Part shown: one piece after another, positions 16,159-23,399 of the stretch
Layout of the letters: each line of letters starts with the position of its first letter
Numbering within the stretch: the stretch's first letter is position 1
DNA from: UMGS1889 sp900556055
GTDB lineage: Bacteria > Bacillota > Clostridia > Oscillospirales > Ruminococcaceae
DNA: 57,606 bases
Assembly (NCBI GenBank): GCA_902463265.1
Contig: CABQEV010000013.1
Location: 1-57,606, forward strand
Direction of reading: 5' to 3'
Made by a program: the position numbers and the translations under genes
Notes under the pieces: model-generated
What the model was told of the DNA's origin: nothing
Database searches by the model: none
The model's input: the letters and a program-made list of their open reading frames with translations, nothing else

Positions 16159-18144
16159 ATGATAAAAAAATATATTTACGGTGAACCATTCCCCACAGAA
16201 GCAGCTGTAAAGAACATTTCGGCTTCGGAAGATGCTCTCCCATACTTTGAAACAGACGGAGAGGGCGGATTTGTCTATCGTTTTTCCGAAGATGATGTTG
16301 TTTACGGCCTTGGCGAACAGATAAGAAGCATCAACAAAAGAGGCTGGCAGTATGTAAGCTGGAACTACGACAATCCCAATCACCACGAGGACACTCGCTC
16401 GCTTTACGGCTCACATAATTTCATCATCATAAGCGGAAAGCAGACCTTCGGTGTATTCTTTGATTATGCCGGAAGAATGGAATTTGACATCGGCTATACA
16501 AAAAGAAGCGAAATGAAGATAAAAGCCGATAAAAACGACCTTATCGTTTATATCATCACGGGCGAAAGCGAAAAGGACATCGTTAAGCAGTTCAGACAGC
16601 TTATCGGCAGAAGCTATATTCCGCCTTTCTGGGCATTTGGCTACGGTCAGAGCCGCTGGGGATATAAAAACGAACAGGATATCCGCACCGTTGCGGAGAA
16701 TTACAAATCGGCAGGGATCCCCATTGACAGCATCTATCTTGACATCGACTATATGGAACGCTACAAGGATTTTACCGTTGACAAGGAGAGCTTCCCCGAC
16801 TTTGAAAAGCTTGTAAATGATATGAAAGAGCAGGGAATACACCTTGTTCCGATTATCGACGCAGGCGTTAAGATAGAGGACGGCTATGATGTTTACGAAG
16901 AGGGCGTTCGCAATAACTACTTCTGCAAAAATGCACAGGGCGGAGATTTTGTGGGTGCTGTCTGGCCCGGAAGAGTACATTTCCCCGATTTTCTTCAGCC
17001 CGAAGCAAGAAAATGGTTCGGCAGAAAATATTCCGTTCTTACAAAGCTTGGCATTGAAGGCTTCTGGAACGATATGAACGAGCCTGCGATATTCTACACC
17101 GAGGACAGGCTTGCAGACACTCTCGCCGAGATAAAAAAGCTCACCTCGGGCAATATGGGTATAAACGAGTATTTCACATTCACGGGAATGGTCGCAGGGC
17201 TCAACGGAAACAAGGGTGATTATGACAAATTCTATCACAACGTTGACGGAAAAATGATAAAGCACAGCGATGTCCACAACCTCTACGGAATGAATATGAC
17301 ACGTTCCGCATTTGAAGCATTGCAGGAGATCTGCCCCGAAAAGAGAACTCTGTTCTTCTCTCGTTCGTCCTACATCGGCGCTCACCGCTGCGGCGGTATC
17401 TGGCAGGGCGACAACAAGTCGTGGTGGTCGCATATTCTCCAGTCAATGCAGCAGCTTCCTGCACTCAATATGGCAGGCTTCCTTTTCATAGGCTCGGATG
17501 TTGGCGGCTTCGGCGCAGATACTACCGAGGATCTTATGCTCCGCTGGCTGCAATACTCGCTGTTCACTCCTCTTTTCCGCAATCATTCCGCAGACGGCAC
17601 TCGTATGCAGGAGCTTTACCGCTTTGACAATGTAAGTGCTGCCGCCGAAATGGTAAAGATAAGATACTGCCTTATCCCGTATCTTTACAGCGAATTTTTA
17701 AAGGCTGCTATAAACGATGAAATGATGTTCAAGCCCCTTTCATTTGATTTCCCCGATGATGATATGGCAAAGCAGACCGAGGATCAGCTTCTTATCGGAA
17801 ATGAGCTTATGATAGCTCCCATTTACAAGCAGAACACAAAGGGACGATATGTATATCTCCCAGAAGAAATGATGCTCGTGAGAATGAAATCGTATGAAAA
17901 TTATGAAACACAGATACTTCCGAAGGGTCATCATTATGTTGATGCCGATCTTGACGAGCTTGTGTTCTTTATACGCAGCAACAAGGCGATACCCTTCGGA
18001 AAGCCCGCAGGCTGTACGGGAGAATTGTCAGCCGATACATTGAAGCTCATCGGCTATGAGGCAGGAACATACACGCTTTATTCCGACAACGGCAGCTCCC
18101 CGAACCCCGAGGACAGCCTTAACATTACCGAATTACTAAGATGA
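16159..18144 (+). CDS. Alpha-glucosidase, GH31
   Basis: A 661-aa GH31 glycosidase without a signal peptide, so intracellular. The nucleophile is Asp305 in WNDMNEP. The acid/base is Asp418 in IWQGDN. The motif FIGSDVGGF and the active-site segment FRNHSADGTR follow. The start at 16159 is chosen for AAAGGAAG seven bases upstream; the ATG at 16141 would itself contain that ribosome site. It probably removes alpha-glucose from imported oligosaccharides (isomaltose- or maltose-like, or sucrose-containing). It has its own regulator upstream and a very strong terminator downstream. GH31 also includes alpha-xylosidases; the NDMNEP motif fits alpha-glucosidases better. Confidence 0.88.
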   Translation: MIKKYIYGEPFPTEAAVKNISASEDALPYFETDGEGGFVYRFSEDDVVYGLGEQIRSINKRGWQYVSWNYDNPNHHEDTRSLYGSHNFIIISGKQTFGVFFDYAGRMEFDIGYTKRSEMKIKADKNDLIVYIITGESEKDIVKQFRQLIGRSYIPPFWAFGYGQSRWGYKNEQDIRTVAENYKSAGIPIDSIYLDIDYMERYKDFTVDKESFPDFEKLVNDMKEQGIHLVPIIDAGVKIEDGYDVYEEGVRNNYFCKNAQGGDFVGAVWPGRVHFPDFLQPEARKWFGRKYSVLTKLGIEGFWNDMNEPAIFYTEDRLADTLAEIKKLTSGNMGINEYFTFTGMVAGLNGNKGDYDKFYHNVDGKMIKHSDVHNLYGMNMTRSAFEALQEICPEKRTLFFSRSSYIGAHRCGGIWQGDNKSWWSHILQSMQQLPALNMAGFLFIGSDVGGFGADTTEDLMLRWLQYSLFTPLFRNHSADGTRMQELYRFDNVSAAAEMVKIRYCLIPYLYSEFLKAAINDEMMFKPLSFDFPDDDMAKQTEDQLLIGNELMIAPIYKQNTKGRYVYLPEEMMLVRMKSYENYETQILPKGHHYVDADLDELVFFIRSNKAIPFGKPAGCTGELSADTLKLIGYEAGTYTLYSDNGSSPNPEDSLNITELLR

Positions 18145-18283
18145 TCTCTGCTTCAAGCACCGGAAACATTGTTTTAAATGAGTAAGTTTTAATATGACAT
18201 GTCGGTAAAATTTCAGGTATCTGTAACGATATCTTCTCTTTGATTAAGAAAGAACTTGTATTAAACACCAATTAAAAACTACA

Positions 18284-18335
18284 AAAAAATCTGCGCAAAA
18301 GCTCTGAAATATGGTTTTTGCGCAGATTTTTTATC
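18284..18335 (+). terminator. Strong terminator after GH31
   Basis: A perfect 17-bp stem (18284-18300 with 18316-18332) with a 15-nt loop, A-rich on the left and T-rich on the right. It lies about 140 bp past the GH31 stop. The bases between the stop and the stem show nothing recognisable. Confidence 0.85.
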
Positions 18336-18360
18336 TATAATTTTATTGGTGCTTAGTATT

Positions 18361-18400
18361 ATATGCAGTTTTGCGGCGGTAAATTCACATAATTCAATGT
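18361..18400. repeat. Dispersed 40-bp repeat, copy A
   Basis: Matches 45442-45481 at 34 of 40 positions in the same orientation. The shared core is ATATGC.GTTTTGC.GCGG followed by AAATTC.CATAATT.AATG. In both places it follows a hairpin-type terminator and precedes a promoter-bearing intergenic region. Here the 120-bp repeat starts one base later. Function unknown. Confidence 0.55.
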
Positions 18401-18401
18401 T

Positions 18402-18521
18402 TTTTAGGAAAAAGCTGAATAATGCGAAGCATTCGTTTCGCCGTTTTGAGCAACGCTCGAAAATACGTCACTGAGAGGGTTGTGAAAAACGGCAGAAACG
18501 ATTTATTCAGCGTTTCCTTAG
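18402..18521. repeat. 120-bp MITE-like repeat, copy 2 (right border of sugar locus)
   Basis: Same element as 6201-6320, in direct orientation, with 119 of 120 identical bases. The inverted ends are GGAAAAAGCTGAATAA and TTATTCAGCGTTTCC. The consensus promoter of marR begins 9 bp beyond its right end. The two copies enclose the complete araC-ABC-GH13-GH36-kinase-araC-GH31 block. Confidence 0.75.
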
Positions 18522-18529
18522 TATTATTC

Positions 18530-18576
18530 TTGACAAAACAAAAAAAGCATGGTATAATCGTTCTAAATAGAACGAT
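18530..18576 (+). promoter_or_regulatory. Consensus promoter and palindromic operator of marR
   Basis: TTGACA (18530-18535), a 17-bp spacer and TATAAT (18553-18558) form a perfect SigA promoter. ATCGTTCTA (18557-18565) and TAGAACGAT (18568-18576) form a perfect 9-bp inverted repeat around AA, overlapping the -10 and the start site. This is the classic layout of MarR autorepression. Confidence 0.85.
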
Positions 18577-18597
18577 GGTGAGAGGAGAGATATACTT

Positions 18598-19041
18598 TTG
18601 TTTTTTTGGGATAAACATAAAACGATAACATGCTATTATGAAGAGCTTACAAAAACAGTGTGCGATAAATTCGGTCTGACCCGTATGGAATATGATATTC
18701 TTATGTTTCTCTGCAGAGATCCGGATTACAATACAGCCGCTGATATTGTTAAGATCCGCAAATCGACCAAATCCCACGTTTCAACTTCTTTAAAAATGCT
18801 TGAAGATAAGCACCTTATAAAAAAAGAAGCAAGCCCCGGAAACAAAAAGCATATTGAGATCATTCTGCTTGATAATGCTCGGGAGATAGTCAGTGAAGGC
18901 TTGGATATACAGAAAAAATTCGCCGAAAGCCTGTTCAAAGGATTGTCCGAAGAAGAAATGACCATATGCAGTTCCGTATTCATCAAGATCTGCGGAAATG
19001 CGGAGGAATGTTTGAAAAATTTAAAGGAAATGGGAGAATGA
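18598..19041 (+). CDS. MarR family transcriptional regulator
   Basis: A 147-aa winged-helix regulator. The recognition region contains TAADIVKIRKSTKSHVSTSL (one residue run of 20) followed by the wing with a Lys/His-rich loop KKEASPGNKKHIEI. It starts at a TTG (18598) behind AGGAG with 10-bp spacing; there is no suitable ATG before the conserved part. Its own promoter carries a palindromic operator, so autorepression is likely. It overlaps the next gene by ATGA, so the membrane protein is the likely co-regulated target. The inducer is unknown. Confidence 0.88.
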   Translation: MFFWDKHKTITCYYEELTKTVCDKFGLTRMEYDILMFLCRDPDYNTAADIVKIRKSTKSHVSTSLKMLEDKHLIKKEASPGNKKHIEIILLDNAREIVSEGLDIQKKFAESLFKGLSEEEMTICSSVFIKICGNAEECLKNLKEMGE

Positions 19042-19475
19042 AAATGTTTCTTGTAAAAAAACGAACCTTGCTGCTGATAGCGGGTATAGTCTGGCTCATT
19101 GCAGGATTTAACGTTGCGAGGCTTGGAGTGCTTTCATATCTGCTGATCGAAATGAAATGGTTTCTCATTCTGCTTTCGGTCATCGTATTTGCCGTATTTG
19201 GAATGATGTTTCTCAAAATGAGCAAAAAACATACCGGGAGGATCATGAGTTATGAGGACAAAAAGCCGTTCTGGAATTTCTTTGACCTTAAAGCATATAT
19301 GATAATGGCATTTATGATGGGCGGAGGTATCGGATTCAGAGCGGCAGGCATCTTCCCCGATGTGTTCATTGCGTTCTTTTATTCGGGTCTTGGCTGTGCA
19401 TTGGCATCGGCAGGCATTGTTTTTATAACCAATTTTATACGATATGAAAAGCTTACGGAAAAGGAAGCTTTATAA
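19038..19475 (+). CDS. Small integral membrane protein coupled to marR
   Basis: A 145-aa protein with four hydrophobic stretches (about 8-26, 38-58, 86-110 and 112-130) and no motif I know. The start at 19038 overlaps the marR stop as ATGA, with GGGAG just upstream. Co-expression with an autorepressed MarR suggests a stress- or efflux-related role, but the protein is too small for a typical MFS or MATE pump. No terminator is obvious before the transposase remnant. Confidence 0.7.
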   Translation: MKMFLVKKRTLLLIAGIVWLIAGFNVARLGVLSYLLIEMKWFLILLSVIVFAVFGMMFLKMSKKHTGRIMSYEDKKPFWNFFDLKAYMIMAFMMGGGIGFRAAGIFPDVFIAFFYSGLGCALASAGIVFITNFIRYEKLTEKEAL

Positions 19476-19540
19476 CGAGAAATTCAGCACATAAACCGCA
19501 CATGCCCGATTTGACGGAACTTTAAAAAGGATCTGCTGTA

Positions 19541-19732
19541 TATGACAGCTATGCTTTCCGCAATTTATGAAAACAGATTGTGTGAATGAGCAAGTCCCCG
19601 ATGCAACAACATTTCTGAAATTCCGTCACATGATCGAGAAAAAGCGTGAACCCGAAATGCATCAGACAAAAAAGGGAAATGAATGGAAGTTTGGAATGAA
19701 GTGCAAAGTCGGGGTAGATGCAGGTTCATTCA
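19541..19732 (+). pseudogene. IS5-family transposase remnant
   Basis: Readable pieces of an IS5-type DDE transposase: YDSYAF (19541 on), then after a frameshift PDATTFLKFRHMIEK, then directly MHQTKKGNEWKFGMK and VGVDAGS. In an intact transposase roughly 100 or more residues separate the PDATT and MHQTKKG blocks, so a large internal deletion has occurred. The catalytic core is incomplete. An open frame from 19567 to 19872 exists, but it is a fused relic and not a functional gene. Confidence 0.75.
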
Positions 19733-19842
19733 ATAACAGCGGCATCTGTAAACATCTCATATGGACACACCCACTTGGCGGGGGAGTTTCCGTGTCATAT
19801 TTTATTGATTTTGATGATATTTTATATTTTAGGCAGATAAAG

Positions 19843-19884
19843 AAAACCGCCTATCTACGTGATTTGACGTAAATAGACGGTTTA
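19843..19884 (-). terminator. Terminator of the tRNA-Ser transcript
   Basis: AAACCG.CTATCTACGT (19844-19860) pairs with ACGTAAATAGACGGTTT (19867-19883) with mismatches. On the minus strand it is followed by TTTTCTTTAT. It lies just downstream of the tRNA-Ser(GCT) gene. Confidence 0.75.
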
Positions 19885-19888
19885 TGTT

Positions 19889-19978
19889 TGGCGCAGAAAG
19901 AGGGATTTGAACCCTCGCGCCGGTTTCCCGACCTACTCCCTTAGCAGGGGAGCCCCTTCACCACTTGGGTATTTCTGC
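19889..19978 (-). tRNA. tRNA-Ser, anticodon GCT
   Basis: A 90-nt class II tRNA with encoded CCA (19889-19891). The acceptor stem is GCAGAAA/TTTCTGC with discriminator G. The anticodon loop CTGCTAA gives GCT for AGC/AGT codons. A long variable arm with the stem GGTCGGG.../...CCGGC is present, as expected for serine. The T-arm is GAGGGTTCAAATCCCTC. Confidence 0.95.
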
Positions 19979-20000
19979 GAATGGTGAATTAAAAGAAATA

Positions 20001-20088
20001 TGGCGGAGAGGAAGGGATTCGAACCCTTGTGCCTTGTGGGCAAACGGTTTTCAAGACCGCCTCGTTATGACCGCTTCGATACCTCTCC
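20001..20088 (-). tRNA. tRNA-Ser, anticodon TGA
   Basis: An 88-nt class II tRNA with encoded CCA (20001-20003). The acceptor is GGAGAGG/CCTCTCC with discriminator G. The loop CTTGAAA gives anticodon TGA for TCA codons. It lies 22 bp upstream of tRNA-Ser(GCT) and is transcribed with it from the promoter at 20121-20149. Confidence 0.95.
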
Positions 20089-20120
20089 ATATATAACGCA
20101 TGATGTCATGCGACTTAATT

Positions 20121-20149
20121 ATTTTACCATGCACCGAATGATTTGTCAA
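20121..20149 (-). promoter_or_regulatory. Promoter of the tRNA-Ser pair
   Basis: On the minus strand: TTGACA (20144-20149), a 17-bp spacer and TAAAAT (20121-20126). It is about 33 bp before the first tRNA base. Confidence 0.85.
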
Positions 20150-20401
20150 TGGATTAAGCAAAACTTTTATTTTTTCAGCATGTTGCATAATTTTAAGCTG
20201 AAAAATATATAACTTTCTACAATTCAAACATTTTTCTGCTTCGTCACAGTTTCTTAATTAACATCATGTGAATTATGGTTATAATGCACATGATCCGCAT
20301 GCGATTTACATAGATATTAAACAAAACACCAATGCTCATGCACAATATTTTGTTAATCTTTTAACAGCTGTAAAAAAACGGTTAAATGTAAAATCAAACA
20401 A

Positions 20402-20430
20402 TTGACATTGAAAGATTTTGCATTTATAAT
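20402..20430 (+). promoter_or_regulatory. Promoter of the antiporter operon
   Basis: TTGACA (20402-20407), a 17-bp spacer and TATAAT (20425-20430) form a perfect SigA promoter. A second candidate lies further up: TTAACA (20258-20263), 16 bp, TATAAT (20280-20285). The rest of 20150-20401 is AT-rich and shows nothing else I can name. Confidence 0.85.
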
Positions 20431-20436
20431 AGGTAT

Positions 20437-20549
20437 ATACAAAGATGTATGACACCCCAAAAGTCTGCATCTTTGTTGTTTTTTCCGCATAAAGCTGGAA
20501 TGCCCGGAGGGAACCGGGAAAAAGAGAAATTTAAAGGGAAGGTCAATTT
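20437..20549 (+). promoter_or_regulatory. Structured leader with immediate terminator before the antiporter genes
   Basis: Transcription should start near 20437. ACAAAGATG (20439-20447) pairs with CATCTTTGT (20468-20476) and is followed by TGTTTTTT, a complete intrinsic terminator within the first 45 nt. Beyond it are two hairpins: GCAT/ATGC (20487-20490 with 20500-20503) and CCCGG/CCGGG (20503-20507 with 20514-20518). TTTTTTCC (20479-20486) could instead pair with GGAAAAA (20517-20523), closing a junction around the two hairpins. The layout suggests conditional termination, possibly by an ion-sensing RNA given the downstream genes. I cannot assign a known riboswitch class. Confidence 0.55.
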
Positions 20550-21830
20550 ATGGATTACTCGTATTTGCTGTCACTGGCGCTGATACTTCTCAGCACCAAG
20601 GTTCTCGGACTTTTTACAAAGAAGCTGAAACTGCCTCAGGTCGTCGGAGCGCTGCTTGCAGGTCTGCTTTTAGGTCCTGCATTTCTCGGCGTACTCAAAG
20701 AAACAGAGTTTATAACAAACATCTCCGAGCTCGGCGTTATCATTCTGATGTTCGCCGCAGGTCTTGAAACTGACATCAAGGAGCTGAAAAAGACAGGAAA
20801 AGCCTCCTTTGTCATTGCCCTGATAGGTGTTATCGTACCTCTGCTGGGCGGTCTGGGCATTGCTTACATATTCAATGCTGACGGCGATCCCGCACTTTCA
20901 TCGTCTGCACTTCTTCAGAACATTTTCATAGGAATCATCCTTACAGCAACATCTGTCAGCATCACTGTTGAAACACTGAAAGAGCTTGGCAAGCTGTCCA
21001 CAAAGGCAGGAAATGCTATCCTCGGTGCTGCTCTGATAGATGATATTCTCGGAATCATTGCGCTCACACTTGTAACGAGCCTTGCCGATCCTTCAGTAAA
21101 TATTGCTGTCGTACTCCTGAAGATCGTTGCATTCTTTGCATTTGCAATATTTGTTGGTTTCCTTTTCCACTATGCATTCAACAAATGGACAAATTCCAAT
21201 CAGGATCTCAGAAGATACATTATCATAAGCTTTGTATTCTGCCTGCTTCTCTCCTACACTGCTGAGCATTTCTTCGGCGTTGCGGATATCACAGGCGCAT
21301 ACATCGCAGGTCTTGTTATATCGACATCTTCGAGAATAAAGTATATCACAAACCGTTTTGAGACACTTTCATATATGCTTCTCTCTCCTGTTTTCTTCGC
21401 AAGCATAGGTCTGAAGATCGACAGCTTTGCCCTTTCCGGCTCAATGATCGCATTCACAGCAGTTATCACGATCGTTGCTATCCTTACAAAGATCATAGGC
21501 TGCGGCATCGGCGCAAAGATGTGCGGATTTACAACAAAGGAATCCGTCCAGGTCGGAACAGGTATGATCTCGCGAGGCGAGGTCGCTCTGATCGTCGCAA
21601 ACAAGGGTGCTGCCGTAGGACTCATGAGCACTGCATATTTCGCACCTATCGCTATCATGGTCGTTATAACGACTATCGTAACGCCTATCCTGCTTAAAGT
21701 CGTATTCCGCAGCAAGAGCGGAGAAACGGCTGCTGACACTGTTGATAATTCCGGCATTGTCGATGTTTATAACAGAAGCGCTCAATATGAGCAGGCTGTT
21801 CAGAACATTGACAAAGAAAGTGACAAGTAA
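20550..21830 (+). CDS. Cation:proton antiporter, CPA2 family
   Basis: A 426-aa membrane antiporter with about 12-13 helices, of the NapA/KefB-like CPA2 family, exchanging Na+ or K+ for H+. The conserved pair of aspartates is visible in ALIDDILGI (about residue 165). The N-terminal GALLAGLLLGPAFLG is typical. No C-terminal RCK/TrkA-N domain is present; the protein ends in a short polar tail. It is preceded by AAAGGGAAGG and a regulated-looking leader, and followed 31 bp later by a CPA1 antiporter. Ion specificity cannot be read from sequence. Confidence 0.88.
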   Translation: MDYSYLLSLALILLSTKVLGLFTKKLKLPQVVGALLAGLLLGPAFLGVLKETEFITNISELGVIILMFAAGLETDIKELKKTGKASFVIALIGVIVPLLGGLGIAYIFNADGDPALSSSALLQNIFIGIILTATSVSITVETLKELGKLSTKAGNAILGAALIDDILGIIALTLVTSLADPSVNIAVVLLKIVAFFAFAIFVGFLFHYAFNKWTNSNQDLRRYIIISFVFCLLLSYTAEHFFGVADITGAYIAGLVISTSSRIKYITNRFETLSYMLLSPVFFASIGLKIDSFALSGSMIAFTAVITIVAILTKIIGCGIGAKMCGFTTKESVQVGTGMISRGEVALIVANKGAAVGLMSTAYFAPIAIMVVITTIVTPILLKVVFRSKSGETAADTVDNSGIVDVYNRSAQYEQAVQNIDKESDK

Positions 21831-21861
21831 CAATTTATAGGAAAATTGAGGAGGATGTTCC

Positions 21862-23289
21862 ATGACTGCAATTTTAACGCTGTTCGCCGCCATCATCATC
21901 GTCTCGGTTATATCGAGCAAGCTGCTTTACCGCATGGGCGTTCCAACTCTGCTTATTTTCCTGGGTCTCGGAATGCTCTGCGGCTCAGACTGCCTTAACA
22001 TAATATATTTTGACAATTACGGCGTTGCAAAGGACATATGCTCTGCCGCACTCATATTCATAATTTTCTACGGCGGATTCGGTACAAACATTAAGATCGC
22101 AAAGCCTGTCGTAGCCGAATCTGTCCTGATGGCATCGGTCGGCGTTGTGCTGACTGCGCTTATAACAGGCGTTTTCTGTATGCTGATACTTCACATCAGC
22201 TTTATAGAGGGTCTGCTCATAGGCTCCGTCATCTCATCAACTGACGCTGCATCTGTCTTTTCAATACTCCGTGCAAAAAAGCTGAACCTGAAGGGCGGTC
22301 TTGCATCGCTACTTGAGATCGAAAGCGGAAGCAACGACCCCTTCGCCTATATGCTGACGCTCATCTGCGTGACCGTCATCTGCGGAGAAACAGGCGGCAC
22401 ACCTATCCCGATCATGCTTCTGAAACAGATAGGCTTCGGAATCGCAGTCGGATTTATCCTTGCATCTATTACTGCATGGGTGCTCAAAAAGATAGATTTC
22501 GAGGTTGACGGACTCTACTCACTGCTTATCCTCGGCATAGCGATCTGCTCGTACACGTTATGTGAATTTATCGGAGGAAACGGATATCTCAGCGTTTACA
22601 TCTGCGGAATAATTCTCGGAAACAGCAAAATGCTGCATAAGAGAAACCTTGTGCATTTCTTTGACGGCATCTCATGGCTCTCGCAGATCATACTCTTCTT
22701 TGCGCTCGGACTTCTCGCATTTCCGACACAGTTTGTCGCAAAGCTCCCCTATGGCATTGCGATCGCACTTTTCCTGCTGTTCATTGCCAGACCTATCACC
22801 TGCGCAGTCCTTCTTACACCGTTCAAGATAGATTTCAAAAAGCAGATGTTCATTTCATGGTCGGGACTCAGAGGTGCGGCATCTATCGTTTTTGCAATAT
22901 ACGCAATGACGGGCGGCGAACACCTGAACTGCGATATCTTCAACATAGTGTTCATCGTCGCAATGTTCTCGGTAGCCGTGCAGGGAACGCTTCTCCCGAA
23001 GGTTGCCGAAAAGCTCGACCTTGTGGATAATGAAACTACCGTCCTCAAAACATTTACCGACTACCGTGAGGAGATCAATACAAGCCTTATGGAATATATC
23101 GTCGATAAGGACAGCAGTTGGTGCGGAAAGAGCATCATGAATGCCAATATCCCCGAAGAGATACTTGTTGTGATGATAAAGCGCAAAAACGATGTTATTA
23201 TCCCAAAAGGCTCAACCGTCATTGAGGACGGTGATACGATGGTGCTGAGCAGCTCATCCGAAGAAGCCTTTGACCTTATCGCAACATGA
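21862..23289 (+). CDS. K+/H+ antiporter, CPA1 NhaP2/CvrA-like with TrkA-C domain
   Basis: A 475-aa CPA1 antiporter. The membrane part (about 1-385) contains the Asn-Asp ion motif in ESGSNDPFAYM. The C-terminal TrkA-C domain (about 400-475: SWCGKSIMNANIPEEILVV, then VIEDGDTMVLSSS) probably binds a regulatory nucleotide. GAGGAGG precedes the ATG. It shares the transcript with the CPA2 antiporter, so the cell makes two structurally different antiporters from one leader. Ends in a clear terminator. Confidence 0.88.
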   Translation: MTAILTLFAAIIIVSVISSKLLYRMGVPTLLIFLGLGMLCGSDCLNIIYFDNYGVAKDICSAALIFIIFYGGFGTNIKIAKPVVAESVLMASVGVVLTALITGVFCMLILHISFIEGLLIGSVISSTDAASVFSILRAKKLNLKGGLASLLEIESGSNDPFAYMLTLICVTVICGETGGTPIPIMLLKQIGFGIAVGFILASITAWVLKKIDFEVDGLYSLLILGIAICSYTLCEFIGGNGYLSVYICGIILGNSKMLHKRNLVHFFDGISWLSQIILFFALGLLAFPTQFVAKLPYGIAIALFLLFIARPITCAVLLTPFKIDFKKQMFISWSGLRGAASIVFAIYAMTGGEHLNCDIFNIVFIVAMFSVAVQGTLLPKVAEKLDLVDNETTVLKTFTDYREEINTSLMEYIVDKDSSWCGKSIMNANIPEEILVVMIKRKNDVIIPKGSTVIEDGDTMVLSSSSEEAFDLIAT

Positions 23290-23305
23290 TCAGAATATAA
23301 TATCA

Positions 23306-23337
23306 CCCGCTTTGGATAATCCGAAGCGGGATTTTTT
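23306..23337 (+). terminator. Terminator of the antiporter operon
   Basis: CCCGCTT (23306-23312) pairs with AAGCGGG (23324-23330), followed by ATTTTTT. Confidence 0.85.
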
Positions 23338-23342
23338 ATAAC

Positions 23343-23383
23343 AAAAGATCCCGCAGAACATAAAACTCTGCGGGATCATCTTT
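23343..23383 (-). terminator. Terminator of the surface protein gene
   Basis: GATCCCGCAGA (23347-23357) pairs with TCTGCGGGATC (23367-23377). On the minus strand it is followed by TTTTGTTAT. A-runs and T-runs on both sides make it partly bidirectional. Confidence 0.85.
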
Positions 23384-23399
23384 TCAGTTCATATCACGA

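Noticed and set aside
16411..17433. 340-aa frame opposite the GH31 gene
   Set aside because: Antisense shadow of a gene with intact catalytic motifs.
19567..19872. 101-aa intact protein gene
   Set aside because: The readable motifs are fused fragments of an IS5-type transposase followed by unrelated sequence, so this is a relic.
19889..20088. Integration site of a genomic island at the tRNA-Ser genes
   Set aside because: No integrase, no duplicated tRNA end and no phage genes are seen nearby, and both tRNAs are complete.
20437..20549. c-di-GMP (GEMM) riboswitch
   Set aside because: The leader contains short pieces such as GCATAAAGC, but lacks the conserved GEMM core and its paired helices.
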